A DNA stretch of 64,000 nt, taken from positions 62,001-126,000 of the forward strand of contig NZ_LBAW01000003.1 in NCBI RefSeq assembly GCF_001648595.1, written 5' to 3'. The notes below the pieces were generated by a model that had not been told where the DNA came from, did no database searches, and saw only the letters and a list, made by a program, of their open reading frames with translations. Positions 1 through 9,196 of the stretch are shown here, in pieces (within the stretch, counting starts at the first letter, position 1; each line of letters starts with the position of its first letter). The translations under genes were made by a program, and so were the position numbers. The stretch is from Legionella bozemanae. Its GTDB lineage: Bacteria > Pseudomonadota > Gammaproteobacteria > Legionellales > Legionellaceae.

Positions 1-2
1 AT

Positions 3-749
3 GAGATGGCAATAAACTGCTTGGCGAAGCTTACGCCAATCATGCATTTAATGGATAAGGACGCTCAATTAAAGCTTGTTGAGCAAATTCTGAGTTCAAA
101 TCTTAATTTAAATACATCAGAGCAACATCCATTATTAACTTATTTGCAATTTGACTCTCAAACACGGCATTCAATTACCCCAGTTATAAGCATTGCAATT
201 AAAAATGATGTTGACCTTAATGAGGTTCTTGAAAATATTGAATTTATAAAAGCGATATCTCCTCTTATTCGTGATAACCCCAAAACTATTATTTTTGGAC
301 CTGGGGAAAATATAGTGGAGCGATTATGTCATGAATATAAGGAGGAACTTGGCAAGAATCTTCCTCTGTTTTTCGCCACTAAAAAATCTCTAGGCCCAGA
401 AAAATTTAAAGAAATTTTTAAAACTCGGGACGTGATGGAGGCATTAAAATATGAGGTTCAGGAACATAAAGCCAAATATTCTAAGAAAGGAATAGGATTT
501 TTTGGGCGAAAAAACAATGATGGTATAAATAAATTAAATCGATTAGATTGTAGTGACGAAAATACATATGGTAAGTTTGCACATAAGATTGAAGGCATTA
601 GTCCTGATGGTGCATTACCTTTTTTTCGTTCGCGCGATCCTGAAATTCAAAAATTTTATTGTATTGCCCATGTTCTCTTAAGTACCGTAGGGTGCATTAA
701 AGAAAATGAGCAAATTATGAAAAAACAAAATAACTTACTCCAACTTTAA
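3..749 (+). CDS. Hypothetical protein, probably cut by the left window edge
   Basis: I do not recognise this protein. The reading frame is open to the window edge, with one codon upstream of the first ATG at position 6, so the true start may lie outside the window. The visible 247 residues are mostly soluble and helical, with a basic middle (residues 140-180, containing KKGIGFFGRKNN) and no signal peptide or membrane segment. The C-terminal third holds a compact block, FFRSRDPEIQKFY, that looks like a folded domain. Legionella effector C-termini can look like this, but no export signal was established. The stop is followed by a pyrimidine-rich motif shared with three other intergenic sites in the first 6 kb. 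Confidence 0.6.
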   Translation, partial: EMAINCLAKLTPIMHLMDKDAQLKLVEQILSSNLNLNTSEQHPLLTYLQFDSQTRHSITPVISIAIKNDVDLNEVLENIEFIKAISPLIRDNPKTIIFGPGENIVERLCHEYKEELGKNLPLFFATKKSLGPEKFKEIFKTRDVMEALKYEVQEHKAKYSKKGIGFFGRKNNDGINKLNRLDCSDENTYGKFAHKIEGISPDGALPFFRSRDPEIQKFYCIAHVLLSTVGCIKENEQIMKKQNNLLQL

Positions 750-1004
750 TTATTGAGCATAATTAGTAATTAAGTATAGGTCTTTTCTTTTCCCTATGGG
801 ATCTCGTTTTGTAATACTCAATTTTTATGTAGCAATTTCACTCCGTTATTTCTGTAATTTAACTCCTATTTATGTTAAAAAATTCTTGCTGAGTTTTGAT
901 TTATGGATTTTCAGCGAGCAATTATTTTTATTAACAGGAGTTACGTTCATCATTTGGTTGCCTCAGGATAACTAAGCTCTATTTAAAATAAAGGAGATGT
1001 TTAA

Positions 1005-1352
1005 ATGTCATTTAGCAAAGAAGAAATTAGTTCTAATAATTTTAGTTGGTCTAATTTTTTGAACTGGGGTACTGTATATAGAGGGTATAATGCAGGAGTT
1101 GCATTGCTCGTTACCTATCAATATTTGACCAATCCAGAAGCTTCATTTATTGAACATATTCCTGACATCCTTATTCATGCGGCAGAAGCAGTCATTCCGA
1201 ACCAATGGTCTCAAATTGCAATCGTTGCAAATGTTGGGCGTGCATCCCAAGCTGCCTATGGATTTTTCTCTGGAAACTCGACAATCCCTAGTGTCGCAAA
1301 CTTGGTCGATGTGGGGAATCATTTGTTAAATACAGCCCATAGATTGTCTTAA
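1005..1352 (+). CDS. Small hypothetical protein, 115 aa
   Basis: Unrecognised. The start is well supported: an AAAGGAG Shine-Dalgarno sequence lies about 8 bases before the ATG. The protein has a polar, aromatic N-terminus (NNFSWSNFLNWG) and two moderately hydrophobic helices around residues 27-45 and 62-85, so it could associate with a membrane. It is not a classical signal-peptide protein. It stands alone, with more than 150 bases on either side, and is followed by a 13-bp inverted repeat that may end its transcript. Product and role are unknown. Confidence 0.65.
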   Translation: MSFSKEEISSNNFSWSNFLNWGTVYRGYNAGVALLVTYQYLTNPEASFIEHIPDILIHAAEAVIPNQWSQIAIVANVGRASQAAYGFFSGNSTIPSVANLVDVGNHLLNTAHRLS

Positions 1353-1409
1353 TCCCTATCTCTAGCGAATTGTTAAAAACATTGAGGGTAGGTCTTTCCC
1401 TTTCTCAGT

Positions 1410-1445
1410 AAGCATAATCTGGTTGCAAGCAGCCAGGTTATGCTT
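1410..1445. terminator. Hairpin downstream of the 115-aa gene
   Basis: AAGCATAATCTGG at 1410-1422 can pair with CCAGGTTATGCTT at 1433-1445, giving a 13-bp stem with one wobble pair and a 10-base loop. There is no clear U-run, so it may be a terminator or a small dispersed repeat. A similar CCTGGTT/AACCAGG hairpin lies at 1938-1957. Confidence 0.35.
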
Positions 1446-1525
1446 GCATGTGGGGATATCAAATGTATGAATACTTAAAAACTGGATATGAAAGGGTCTA
1501 TCTATGATCAATATTCTACACCACC

Positions 1526-1876
1526 CTATTTTCCCATAAATGACATTCCCATACTTACGCCTTGATCAAGTATATCCTCTCCTTCATCTATTACTGAGCT
1601 AACTAGATTCTGTCCTCCCCCGCTTCCATTTATCTGCAAAACCGAATCTAAATTATCAGGCAACAAAGATGAGGCTAACTGCATAGGATCTAAACTAGAT
1701 ATAGCTCCTGATGGGGCACTCAAGGAAAAGCTTTGGTCATCTTGATCATCAGGAGGGGATTGGGATTGGTTTTGCCCCTGATTTTGTAGCATCTTATCAG
1801 CCTCATCTAAAGCTATCTGGGCGGCTACTACCCCGACTATCTGGGCCATAATGAATATCTTTTTATAAAGTACCAT
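1526..1876 (-). CDS. Small Ser/Asp/Gln-rich hypothetical protein
   Basis: Unrecognised 116-residue protein of low complexity. A short hydrophobic N-terminus (MAQIVGVVAAQIAL, from the internal Met at residue 10) is followed by a Q/N/D/S-rich linker (residues 33-50), then a Gly- and Ser-rich tail ending in GMSFMGK. Neither the first ATG nor the internal one at about 1849 has a strong Shine-Dalgarno sequence, so the start is uncertain. It may be a small surface or secreted protein; nothing in the sequence fixes a function. Confidence 0.5.
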   Translation of the reverse strand: MVLYKKIFIMAQIVGVVAAQIALDEADKMLQNQGQNQSQSPPDDQDDQSFSLSAPSGAISSLDPMQLASSLLPDNLDSVLQINGSGGGQNLVSSVIDEGEDILDQGVSMGMSFMGK

Positions 1877-2011
1877 ATATTAAGAATAGCATAAATAATG
1901 AACACATCTAAATTTCTCGGCGCTGCTCCGCAGCAAGCCTGGTTACTTGCAACCAGGAGTACAATTTAATCAGTCCTACCTTCATTCCCAAAACTGGTCA
2001 GGCTGCGCTTG

Positions 2012-2740
2012 CTAGGCTGCCAAGCCTTCTAACAATAAAATTAATAAAAATCCAACGAAAAAGCACAAAGTAATCAATGGAGTTTCACGAACTTCATGTG
2101 CTTCAATTAAAAGTTCTTCTGTAACGAGATAAAGTAACGCCGCAACACCAAAAGATAAAATTACATTCGTAACCGTTTGAGGTAAATGAATTAACAAACT
2201 TGCACCAAGACCTGCGCCAATTGGAATCAAGAGTGCCAAAATAAAACTCACTAACAAACGGATAGGTGCACTAACTTGCCTTGCTCCTAAAGTGGACGTG
2301 GTCGATAATCCTAAGAAGAAAATTTCAATGGAAAGGGCTATAGCGATAAGAATTCCTCCTTTTTCGCCCGCTAAAAAAGAGACGCCAATCAAAATACCAT
2401 CTACTAATAAATCAATTCCAACCGCAGTTAATAACCCCCATGATATACCGTTTTTTTGTTGTTCAAGATCTTCTAATCTACTGGTCAACCATTTTAAGAA
2501 CAACATCCCCAAAACACCTAACGAAAAACCAATAATAAGCGCAATGGGATCGTGATATGCACCGATTTTGGGCAGAAGTTCTTTTGCTACTGCAGCAAAA
2601 ACAACTCCCGCAGCAAAATGTTGCGTGGCACTTGTTATTTGATTACCCGGCTGATAAATACTGGCAATTCCTCCACCAATAAACATTAATGCGGCAGGCA
2701 TTAATGAATATAGAATTATAAAAGTGATGGATGGGGCCAT
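2012..2740 (-). CDS. ZIP-family metal transporter
   Basis: Inner-membrane divalent cation transporter of the ZIP (ZupT-like) family, expected to import zinc, iron or manganese. The 242 residues hold about eight hydrophobic helices, normal for bacterial ZIPs. The metal-path residues lie in the expected helices: H41 and E54 in HFAAGVVFAAVAKELLP, D110 and D114 in the IDLLVDG helix, and E139 in IEIFFLGLS. The metal-binding helix 4 carries acidic residues where many ZIPs have His-Asn, so metal preference cannot be read off. A charged loop (residues 86-98, RLEDLEQQKNG) separates the two halves. It appears to be a single gene with its promoter in 2741-3000; no metal-sensor box was recognised. Confidence 0.85.
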   Translation of the reverse strand: MAPSITFIILYSLMPAALMFIGGGIASIYQPGNQITSATQHFAAGVVFAAVAKELLPKIGAYHDPIALIIGFSLGVLGMLFLKWLTSRLEDLEQQKNGISWGLLTAVGIDLLVDGILIGVSFLAGEKGGILIAIALSIEIFFLGLSTTSTLGARQVSAPIRLLVSFILALLIPIGAGLGASLLIHLPQTVTNVILSFGVAALLYLVTEELLIEAHEVRETPLITLCFFVGFLLILLLEGLAA

Positions 2741-3000
2741 AGTCGTTTTTTAATTAAGGTAATAGTTTATACAGCATAGTGAAATATTCGAGCTAATTCA
2801 ACACGCGTAGGCTGTGCTGAAAGCCTGAGAGAACCTCATCTTTTATAAAGCCCCGTTAGCGTATTTGTAAGGACAAAAACTGAAGACTTCTCAGCGGCAG
2901 TAATTCACAATAGTACAAACTATACGCATTCCAGTTAATATTTCATTAACACTGCATGCTCATAATTTGAACTATCAAATTTAAATTAAGGCAGTTTATT

Positions 3001-3252
3001 ATGTTTACACCACTTGAAAAAAATCGAAAACAAGAACACAGTCGTTTATTAGAAAATATAACGGAATTGCATTCCCTCATTTATGCGTGCAGAAGCATGG
3101 TGTTAGCCGCTCTTAAGAAAGAAAATCTCGAAGCAACCGAGCCAAACAGCTTGCAAGAAATCAACTGGAATTTATTTGTACTGGAAATGAATAGTGGCTC
3201 TCAAAGAGATCAATTGAAACATTGTTTATATCTTTCGTTTTCCTCTTATTAA
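3001..3252 (+). CDS. Small hypothetical protein, 83 aa
   Basis: Unrecognised, soluble, mostly helical 83-residue protein with a charged N-terminus (LEKNRKQEHSRLLENI). The start is supported by an AAGG sequence about 9 bases upstream. A 9-bp hairpin overlaps the stop codon, which supports a real single-gene transcript. There is no signal peptide, metal site or DNA-binding motif. Confidence 0.6.
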   Translation: MFTPLEKNRKQEHSRLLENITELHSLIYACRSMVLAALKKENLEATEPNSLQEINWNLFVLEMNSGSQRDQLKHCLYLSFSSY

Positions 3253-3275
3253 CCATCTGGAATTTGCAGATGGTT
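3251..3275 (+). terminator. Hairpin at the stop of the 83-aa gene
   Basis: AACCATCTG at 3251-3259 pairs with CAGATGGTT at 3267-3275, a perfect 9-bp stem with a 7-base loop, followed by TAATCTATT. It overlaps the TAA stop codon. It is likely an intrinsic terminator, although the U-run is weak. Confidence 0.55.
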
Positions 3276-3446
3276 TAATCTATTGCCCTCATTGGTTTAT
3301 TACATGGGAGCTCAAATTTTTATAATTCATTAGCTTTTTGGATAATACAGTTACCCTGCCTCTTGGTTTTTTTAAAGAACCATCTCCTAGAGGAGGTGTT
3401 CCATACTCATAAATAACTGCTCTGGTATAGCAATATTAGGGGGCAA

Positions 3447-3480
3447 GTCTTTCCTTTTTTCTGTAGGCTAAAGGAAAGAC
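3447..3480. terminator. Pyrimidine/purine hairpin between convergent genes
   Basis: GTCTTTCCTTT (3447-3457) pairs perfectly with AAAGGAAAGAC (3470-3480) around the loop TTTCTGTAGGCT. It lies between the 83-aa gene (+) and the 786-aa gene (-) and could end transcription from either side. Its left arm matches a motif also found at about 779, 1391 and 6021. Confidence 0.5.
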
Positions 3481-3555
3481 CTGACGTATTTACCTATATG
3501 TCGCAAAATTTTAAAATCTCCAAGCTTGCAACACATTAATAAAACCATTTTATTG

Positions 3556-5916
3556 TTAAACCACGCAAGGGACAGTCTGAACTCGCTCAGGGGCTTTTCC
3601 ATCGTGTTTCGGTGCTAGTCTAGTGGTTAATTTGCGATAACTATCCAGTACACTATCTGCTACTGTCAGTGCATCAGGAAAGCAATAGTTGATTTGTTTG
3701 CATTGATTAGCAAGTACATGGAGCTTATTCCAATCACTTATATTTTCTTTATTGATTTTTTTAGAGTCGAGTAATTGTTTATAACAGAAAAGTTCTAAAA
3801 ATCTTTTTACTTTATCTTTGTCAGCTGTACGCTCAACTGTATTATGAAAAATTTTATTTATTTGCAGCTGCAATTTTTTTTGGGTCAAAGGGAATTCTGT
3901 ATTCTCAATAATGAATGCCGCTGCCGCTTTAAAAAAAGCAGAAAACTCGAAGCTTCCTTGAGGTTGTTTCTTCTGTTTGAAAAAAGTGGCAACTGGAGGC
4001 TTCTTTTTTCGAATGAATAAATCTAAAAATTCACTGTTTTTTAAAGTAGCATCTAACAATAATTTAAGTGTTGCATGCTTATTATCATCGTTTTTATGAT
4101 CTTTCATAGCAACGGAAGCAGCTATATATAAAGTAGGATCTATATTGGTCCAATGAGTATTTGTTAATAAAGCAATGAGGTCTTGATCACAAGGAACCTT
4201 TTCACATTCTTTTAAAAGTATTCTTCGTAGCGAGCCTTGATAGGCAGCAATGTTTTCTGGATCATTTAGAATAGAATCATCGGTTATGATGTCGATAGAT
4301 TGGCTAACTACTAATTTAAATAGCGCGCCACTGTTTTCTTTTTTCTCTCGGTTAAAATAATCATAAACATCACTAAAAAATTGGGGATTGCTCGCAGCTT
4401 TTCTTATTAAATGTTTGAAAAATTCATTGTTACTCTGTTCTTCAGAGGATAAGGCAACGATTTTCTCCACCTCATTCCACAGTATTCGATAAAAGATCTC
4501 TGGTTTTCGCATCTCGGTGTTTATTGATATTTTCTTATATGTATCTATTCTTGAATGAATATAATTTTTGATATCAGCCCTATTCGTTCTACTCAACGCT
4601 TTATTCTCATTAATTACTGCCTCATAATGGCCTATCGCCTTGAATGCTTTTGTTAGGGTTTCAGATTTCCTGGTATTACCGAAATAACAGTTGACTATTC
4701 CTTCCACCGATTTATCAAAAATATAATTGATTAATTGTCTCAGGTGAAAAAAATCATCATCAGTATCTATATTGAAGGGTTTATTTTTTAGATCTTTGCC
4801 TGATTGCAGCATAGGATTTATCAAATGCTGGATAGTGCTTAGGTCCTTCATTTCCGTGGTACACCATTTATAGACATCTTCAGGTAATCGTTCTTTTAAC
4901 AGACCTTTTAAATTTGCCAGAACACAATTACCTATTTTTTTGGATTTTACATGTTTGCCCAAGCTAAAACTGAAACCCAAATCTTTTAGTGCCTTATCAT
5001 ATTGATCATAAAATTTCTTATAGTCCTCTTCATTACCGTTTACTACTTCTAATCCGGTAATTTTTTCAATGGCCGTTCTTAACTTATTTAAATCTAAGCC
5101 AGTGATATTAATGCGATAAACTAAATTATAAGTCGCTCTCTGACCATTGCCACGATTGCAATGGGTAATGACCAATTGATTTCTTTCCTGATATATTTGG
5201 GTATAGATTGCGTGACCAATGCAGTTATGCTCAATTGTTAAATCATTACCAGCAAGGAGCTTTCTAATTCGTTTTAAAGTAATCTCATTTTTATCTTCGA
5301 TAACGATTGTTTTAATTGACTCATAAAACCGATTAAGAATGCTTTTGTATTTCTTTAACTCTGAAGCAGAATATGTTTTTCCTGCTATTGTAATGTCTTG
5401 CGAAAGGACAGCTAGCAATAGTTTTACAAATTCTTCACTAGCTGCTTTAACAACTAACCCCTGCCTTCTAATATGTTCTTTTTGATTAACCACTAAATCA
5501 ATCCGATAACCATGAAACATAGTTGCCCAGAAAGCCAAAAAGTTTTTATTTTCGGCATCATTGACATCGCTTAGCCATTTTTTCTTTTTAGTGATCGATT
5601 CATTTAATGTAGCTCTCTTTTTCGCTTTGCCTTTTTTTGATTTTATTTTATTTAATTCTACTTCTGCATCGGCTATTTCCTGTTTGACCCGATCATAAGC
5701 TGCTGAAGTCGGTTTATTGAGATTCTGGCGTTCGAGATCTGTCCGCATGAATTGCTCGAATACATGAGTAAAATTTACTGTTTTTGCTACCGGTGGATTG
5801 GATACACCATGTGTCATCCTGTGCTTCTTTCTTTTATAAACATCTTTTTTTGATTGCATATTCTGACTACCCCAATGATCTGCCCTATCACCATACATAG
5901 TTAATAGATATAACAC
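3556..5916 (-). CDS. Large lysine-rich hypothetical protein, effector candidate
   Basis: A 786-residue protein with no domain I recognise. It has no signal peptide or membrane helix. It is very rich in Lys, Glu and Asn; residues 65-115 form a basic, probably coiled-coil stretch (VELNKIKSKKGKAKKRATL), and the rest reads as a long helical solenoid. Size, isolation and composition resemble Legionella Dot/Icm substrates, but the tail (VQTVPCVV) is hydrophobic rather than the usual Glu-rich signal, so export is only an inference. The first ATG (5916) has no Shine-Dalgarno; the internal ATG at 5859 (MQSKKDVYKR) has GGGG about 10 bases upstream and may be the real start. No paralogue was seen in the window. 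Confidence 0.7.
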   Translation of the reverse strand: MLYLLTMYGDRADHWGSQNMQSKKDVYKRKKHRMTHGVSNPPVAKTVNFTHVFEQFMRTDLERQNLNKPTSAAYDRVKQEIADAEVELNKIKSKKGKAKKRATLNESITKKKKWLSDVNDAENKNFLAFWATMFHGYRIDLVVNQKEHIRRQGLVVKAASEEFVKLLLAVLSQDITIAGKTYSASELKKYKSILNRFYESIKTIVIEDKNEITLKRIRKLLAGNDLTIEHNCIGHAIYTQIYQERNQLVITHCNRGNGQRATYNLVYRINITGLDLNKLRTAIEKITGLEVVNGNEEDYKKFYDQYDKALKDLGFSFSLGKHVKSKKIGNCVLANLKGLLKERLPEDVYKWCTTEMKDLSTIQHLINPMLQSGKDLKNKPFNIDTDDDFFHLRQLINYIFDKSVEGIVNCYFGNTRKSETLTKAFKAIGHYEAVINENKALSRTNRADIKNYIHSRIDTYKKISINTEMRKPEIFYRILWNEVEKIVALSSEEQSNNEFFKHLIRKAASNPQFFSDVYDYFNREKKENSGALFKLVVSQSIDIITDDSILNDPENIAAYQGSLRRILLKECEKVPCDQDLIALLTNTHWTNIDPTLYIAASVAMKDHKNDDNKHATLKLLLDATLKNSEFLDLFIRKKKPPVATFFKQKKQPQGSFEFSAFFKAAAAFIIENTEFPLTQKKLQLQINKIFHNTVERTADKDKVKRFLELFCYKQLLDSKKINKENISDWNKLHVLANQCKQINYCFPDALTVADSVLDSYRKLTTRLAPKHDGKAPERVQTVPCVV

Positions 5917-6210
5917 ATACAGTTACATTGTAAATCCAATTTTACGAAGTTCAATCAGATTGTATTAATATTTTAATTAGAAATTTTGAGCCGAAAAGTG
6001 CAGTGAAGTGTATAGAGCCAGGTCTTATCTTTTGCCTGTAGAATAAAGGACCTGAGCCCGTTTTGCTTTTGCAAGTTTCAACGAGCAAGTAAGTTGGATC
6101 ACAATGACCATGTGCTTGCTTTTAATACTTCTCAAATAAATTATTTACAGACCACACAGTTCACTTAATCTAAATAAAATACAAATTGTATATTTAACAA
6201 AGGAGTTGTT

Positions 6211-6339
6211 ATGCTTTCAAAAGGATTTTTTTCCTCTTCTACATTTAGTTGGGATCAAGATTTATCAATTAGAGATAATGTTCGTAAAGTGATGCAGGAC
6301 TATCTTCCTTATGGATTTAATGTACTAATGAAAAATTAG
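6211..6339 (+). CDS. Very small protein, 42 aa, with strong ribosome site
   Basis: An ATG at 6211 is preceded by AAAGGAG with 6-bp spacing, one of the best ribosome sites in the window, and opens a 42-codon frame ending in TAG at 6337-6339. The peptide begins MLSKGFFSSSTFSWDQDLS and ends VLMKN; it has no membrane helix or signal peptide. It ends three bases before the convergent stop of phrB. It may be a genuine small protein, or the 5' remnant of a larger gene cut off by the photolyase gene. Its FSW motif also occurs near the N-terminus of the 115-aa protein at 1005 (NNFSWSN), which may be chance. Confidence 0.5.
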   Translation: MLSKGFFSSSTFSWDQDLSIRDNVRKVMQDYLPYGFNVLMKN

Positions 6340-6342
6340 GAC

Positions 6343-7761
6343 TCAGGTGAAATTCTTTCTTTTTATCTGACTGTAACAATTTAATGCCCTCATTCTTGCT
6401 TCATGATGATTAATAATTGGCTTGGGGTACCTTGTATGCAAATAAATCCTATTACAATCAGTTGATTCCCAAGGAGCATGGATTGATGGCCTTTCTAATT
6501 TAGAAAGTTCCGGAACCCAATGACGAATATAACTACCGTCAGGATCGAATTTTTGGCTTTGTAATACAGGGTTGAAAATACGAAAATAGGGTGCCGCATC
6601 AGCACCACATCCGGCTACCCATTGCCAACTGGCACTATTATTTGCTAAATCCGCATCAACAAGAGTATCTAAAAACCAGTCGGCGCCCAACCGCCAATCA
6701 ATCAGTAACCCCTTAGTAAGAAATGACGCAACAATCATACGCACACGATTGTGCATATATCCTGTAGCCCATAACTCTCTCATCCCCGCATCAATTATTG
6801 GGTAACCGGTCAATCCTCTTTGCCAGGGAGTTAATAATTGCTCATCGTTCTGCCAAGGAAATGCATCAAACTCACTTCTAAAATTATCATAGGGAAGATT
6901 AGGGAAGTGATACAGTAAATAAGCTGAAAACTCCCTCCACCCAAGCTCTGATAAAAAATGTTCTGCTGAGGATAAATCACAGCTTGAATCAAGCTTTGCT
7001 AATTCAATTGCTCGTACGATAGTTAACGGACTGATTTCCCCAAAATGCAAATGAGGTGATAAACGTGATGTTGCATTTTTTATAGGAAAATCACGATTTT
7101 TTTTATACCCATTGAGATGATACTTGATAAACTGACGAAGTTTGTATTGCGCCCCCTCCTCTCCTGGAGTCCAATAATTACTAAATTGTACTGCCCAATT
7201 GATGTTGGGTAATAATTTCCAATCCAAAAGCTTATCGCTTTGAACCTCAACTCCAGTTGGACGATGCTCTAAATGCATAGGCGGTTGAATATTAAGAATT
7301 TGTTTACAGTATTTCCAGTAAGGAGTAAACACTTTAAAATAATCGCCGTTTTTATTTCTTATCGTCCAAGGTTCGTGAAGCAAGGTTCCATTCGAACTGT
7401 AGACTTCAATGCCTCGCTCCAACAAAGTTGCTTTAATCTTTTTATCACGCGAAATAGCTGATGGCTCATAACAACGATTCCAAAATACTGAGCTTATAGA
7501 AATTGTCTTGGCCAAATCTAAAATAATTTCTAATGGCTCACCTTTACGAAGGACAAGATTTAATCCGCATTGATTTAAGGAGCGGTTTAAAGAAATAAGG
7601 CTATAGTGAAGCCACCAGGCTTGTGCTCCTCCTAACACACTATTTTTTTCATTATAAATATACAACGGAATCACAAACTGGTGATGAGAGCAAGCCTCGA
7701 TGAACGCAGGATTGTCGTTTAGCCTTAAATCTTGTCGAAACCAGATTAATGCAACACCCAT
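6343..7761 (-). CDS. phrB: Deoxyribodipyrimidine photolyase (class I CPD)
   Basis: Light-driven repair enzyme that splits cyclobutane pyrimidine dimers using FADH- and an antenna cofactor. The 472 residues match the usual length. The N-terminal Rossmann-like antenna domain starts with ALIWFRQDLRLNDNPA; the C-terminal FAD domain contains the characteristic WREFSAYLLYHFP, TGYPIIDAGMRELWATGYM, HNRVRMIVASFL and NNSASWQWVAGCGADAAPYF blocks, including the Trp residues of the electron-transfer path. All key blocks are intact, so it should be active. CPD photolyase is favoured over a DASH cryptochrome because of the overall spacing and the WQWVAGCG motif. It stands alone, convergent with the small gene at 6211. 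Confidence 0.95.
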   Translation of the reverse strand: MGVALIWFRQDLRLNDNPAFIEACSHHQFVIPLYIYNEKNSVLGGAQAWWLHYSLISLNRSLNQCGLNLVLRKGEPLEIILDLAKTISISSVFWNRCYEPSAISRDKKIKATLLERGIEVYSSNGTLLHEPWTIRNKNGDYFKVFTPYWKYCKQILNIQPPMHLEHRPTGVEVQSDKLLDWKLLPNINWAVQFSNYWTPGEEGAQYKLRQFIKYHLNGYKKNRDFPIKNATSRLSPHLHFGEISPLTIVRAIELAKLDSSCDLSSAEHFLSELGWREFSAYLLYHFPNLPYDNFRSEFDAFPWQNDEQLLTPWQRGLTGYPIIDAGMRELWATGYMHNRVRMIVASFLTKGLLIDWRLGADWFLDTLVDADLANNSASWQWVAGCGADAAPYFRIFNPVLQSQKFDPDGSYIRHWVPELSKLERPSIHAPWESTDCNRIYLHTRYPKPIINHHEARMRALNCYSQIKRKNFT

Positions 7762-7953
7762 ATAAATCTCGTGATGAACTGAATGTTTTAATTTATCAAT
7801 TTCAATAACAGATTCATAGAAAAAGTATTTAATATGTCAGGCAAATTAGACAGTTTTCAAATAATTTAAGTCAAAATAGAACCTAATACATTGCACCATG
7901 AAACAAATATTGTTTCTCAAAAAACTGTCTCTTGAGCACATCCTTGCCTACCC

Positions 7954-8022
7954 CCCGCGGCTTTGTCCGCGAGGTCCAGTGTTTTAGGCAGATCTTCTGG
8001 ATCCCGCGGACAAAGCCGCGGG
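7954..8022. repeat. GC-rich inverted repeat, dispersed-element type
   Basis: CCCGCGGCTTTGTCCGCG at 7954-7971 has its exact reverse complement at 8005-8022, so an 18-bp perfect stem can form. Homology continues inward (AGGTCCAG against CTGGATCC) to about 26 bp, leaving a loop of about 17 bases. This is far more GC-rich than the flanks. It looks like a mobile palindromic (REP/MITE-type) repeat in the gap between the carbonic anhydrase and photolyase genes. Confidence 0.75.
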
Positions 8023-8073
8023 ACGTCGGAATAGGCTGAACTGGTTTTCAGCGATGTGTAGAAAATTCAGCTC

Positions 8074-8102
8074 AAAAAGAGAGGCAGATCATACCTCTTT
8101 TT
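8074..8102 (-). terminator. Intrinsic terminator of the carbonic anhydrase gene
   Basis: Read on the minus strand, AGAGG and CCTCT form a stem around an 8-9 base loop, followed by CTTTTT. It sits about 90 bases past the stop of the carbonic anhydrase gene. The flanking A and T tracts could also make it work in the other direction. Confidence 0.6.
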
Positions 8103-8189
8103 CTGAAACTCGTAAAACATATATACCTAATTGTCAAAATAGTCTTTATTTCTTGTTATAAGGAAAAGAATACACGTGTCGATTCTATT

Positions 8190-8816
8190 TTATTCATCAA
8201 AAAATAAGACTTCACCAGAAGCAACATCGTACAAACCACCAATAATTTTAATGGTTCCTTGATCCTTTAACTCTTTTATAACACTACTTTTATCTAGAAT
8301 ATTTTGAATGCTATTTTTGATATTAATTTTGGCAACTTCATTGACATAAGCGAGATTACTCCCGTTTCGATTTTCTTTAAATGATTTCTCCAAGCTAATT
8401 GCAGGTTTTATTTTATCTAAAAGCTGAGTCAGATATCCTAGCTGAGCTTCATCACAAGCCCCTTTTATTGCACCACAATTTGTGTGACCAAGCACTACAA
8501 TTAGTTTAGATCCAGCTAGCTTACATGCAAACTCTAAACTACCGATAATGTCATCATTTACAATATTACCTGCAATTCTAATGCTAAAAATATCACCTAG
8601 ACCTTGGTCAAAGATTAATTCTGCTGGTGTTCTTGAATCAATGCAACTTAAAATCGTGGCAAAAGGGTATTGTGCCTCTGCTGTTTCATTGACTTGTTGA
8701 AGAAGGTTACGATTAAATCGCAAGTTTTGAATAAAACGCTCATTTCCTCTTTTGAGTAAATCAACTGCTTCATCGGGAGTAATATTAAGCTGATCTTCTT
8801 TTTTAAGAGTTTTCAT
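8190..8816 (-). CDS. Beta-class carbonic anhydrase
   Basis: Cytoplasmic zinc enzyme interconverting CO2 and bicarbonate. The 208 residues fit the beta class. The zinc ligands and catalytic dyad are visible: C58, D60 and R62 in SCIDSRTPAE, H111 and C114 in LGHTNCGAIKGA; the RIAGNIVNDDIIGSLEFA segment forms the conserved strand and helix near the active site. All required residues are present. It is a single gene with a terminator downstream and about 380 bases of AT-rich DNA upstream. A SulP-family anion transporter at 43.9 kb may be functionally related (bicarbonate supply), but the two genes are not linked. Confidence 0.93.
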   Translation of the reverse strand: MKTLKKEDQLNITPDEAVDLLKRGNERFIQNLRFNRNLLQQVNETAEAQYPFATILSCIDSRTPAELIFDQGLGDIFSIRIAGNIVNDDIIGSLEFACKLAGSKLIVVLGHTNCGAIKGACDEAQLGYLTQLLDKIKPAISLEKSFKENRNGSNLAYVNEVAKINIKNSIQNILDKSSVIKELKDQGTIKIIGGLYDVASGEVLFFDE

Positions 8817-9196
8817 ATCGATTTCCTTTTTTATATATCAGTGAATATAAATACCAGTGTTTTAAATTGAACCTATGATAATAGTTTATTGACTTATATA
8901 GATTAGAATTAATAGCTCGTTATGTTAAAGGACTAATGAGTTAGAATATAACAGAGAAAAGATAGAATCCATTTTACTTTGATAAAATGAGGAAAATGTG
9001 ATGCAAAAATTTTAAAAATAATCCCTGTTTCTTTTACAGAATATATTAAGAGAATTGCTGGTCGTGACAAATAAAAAATGAATTATAGAAAACAAGATTT
9101 TTTTAAGTAACCCCTACAATTTTAACGAAGCATTTAATTTCTCCATAACTCCAGCGCAGAGTAATTTTTGAATTCTTAAACAAAGGAAATTCTGCG
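8817..9196. other. AT-rich intergenic region upstream of the carbonic anhydrase gene
   Basis: No convincing coding frame, repeat or RNA is visible. The part next to 8816 presumably holds the carbonic anhydrase promoter (minus strand). A short C-terminal-side spacer of the 115-aa zinc-ribbon gene fills the other end. Confidence 0.4.
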
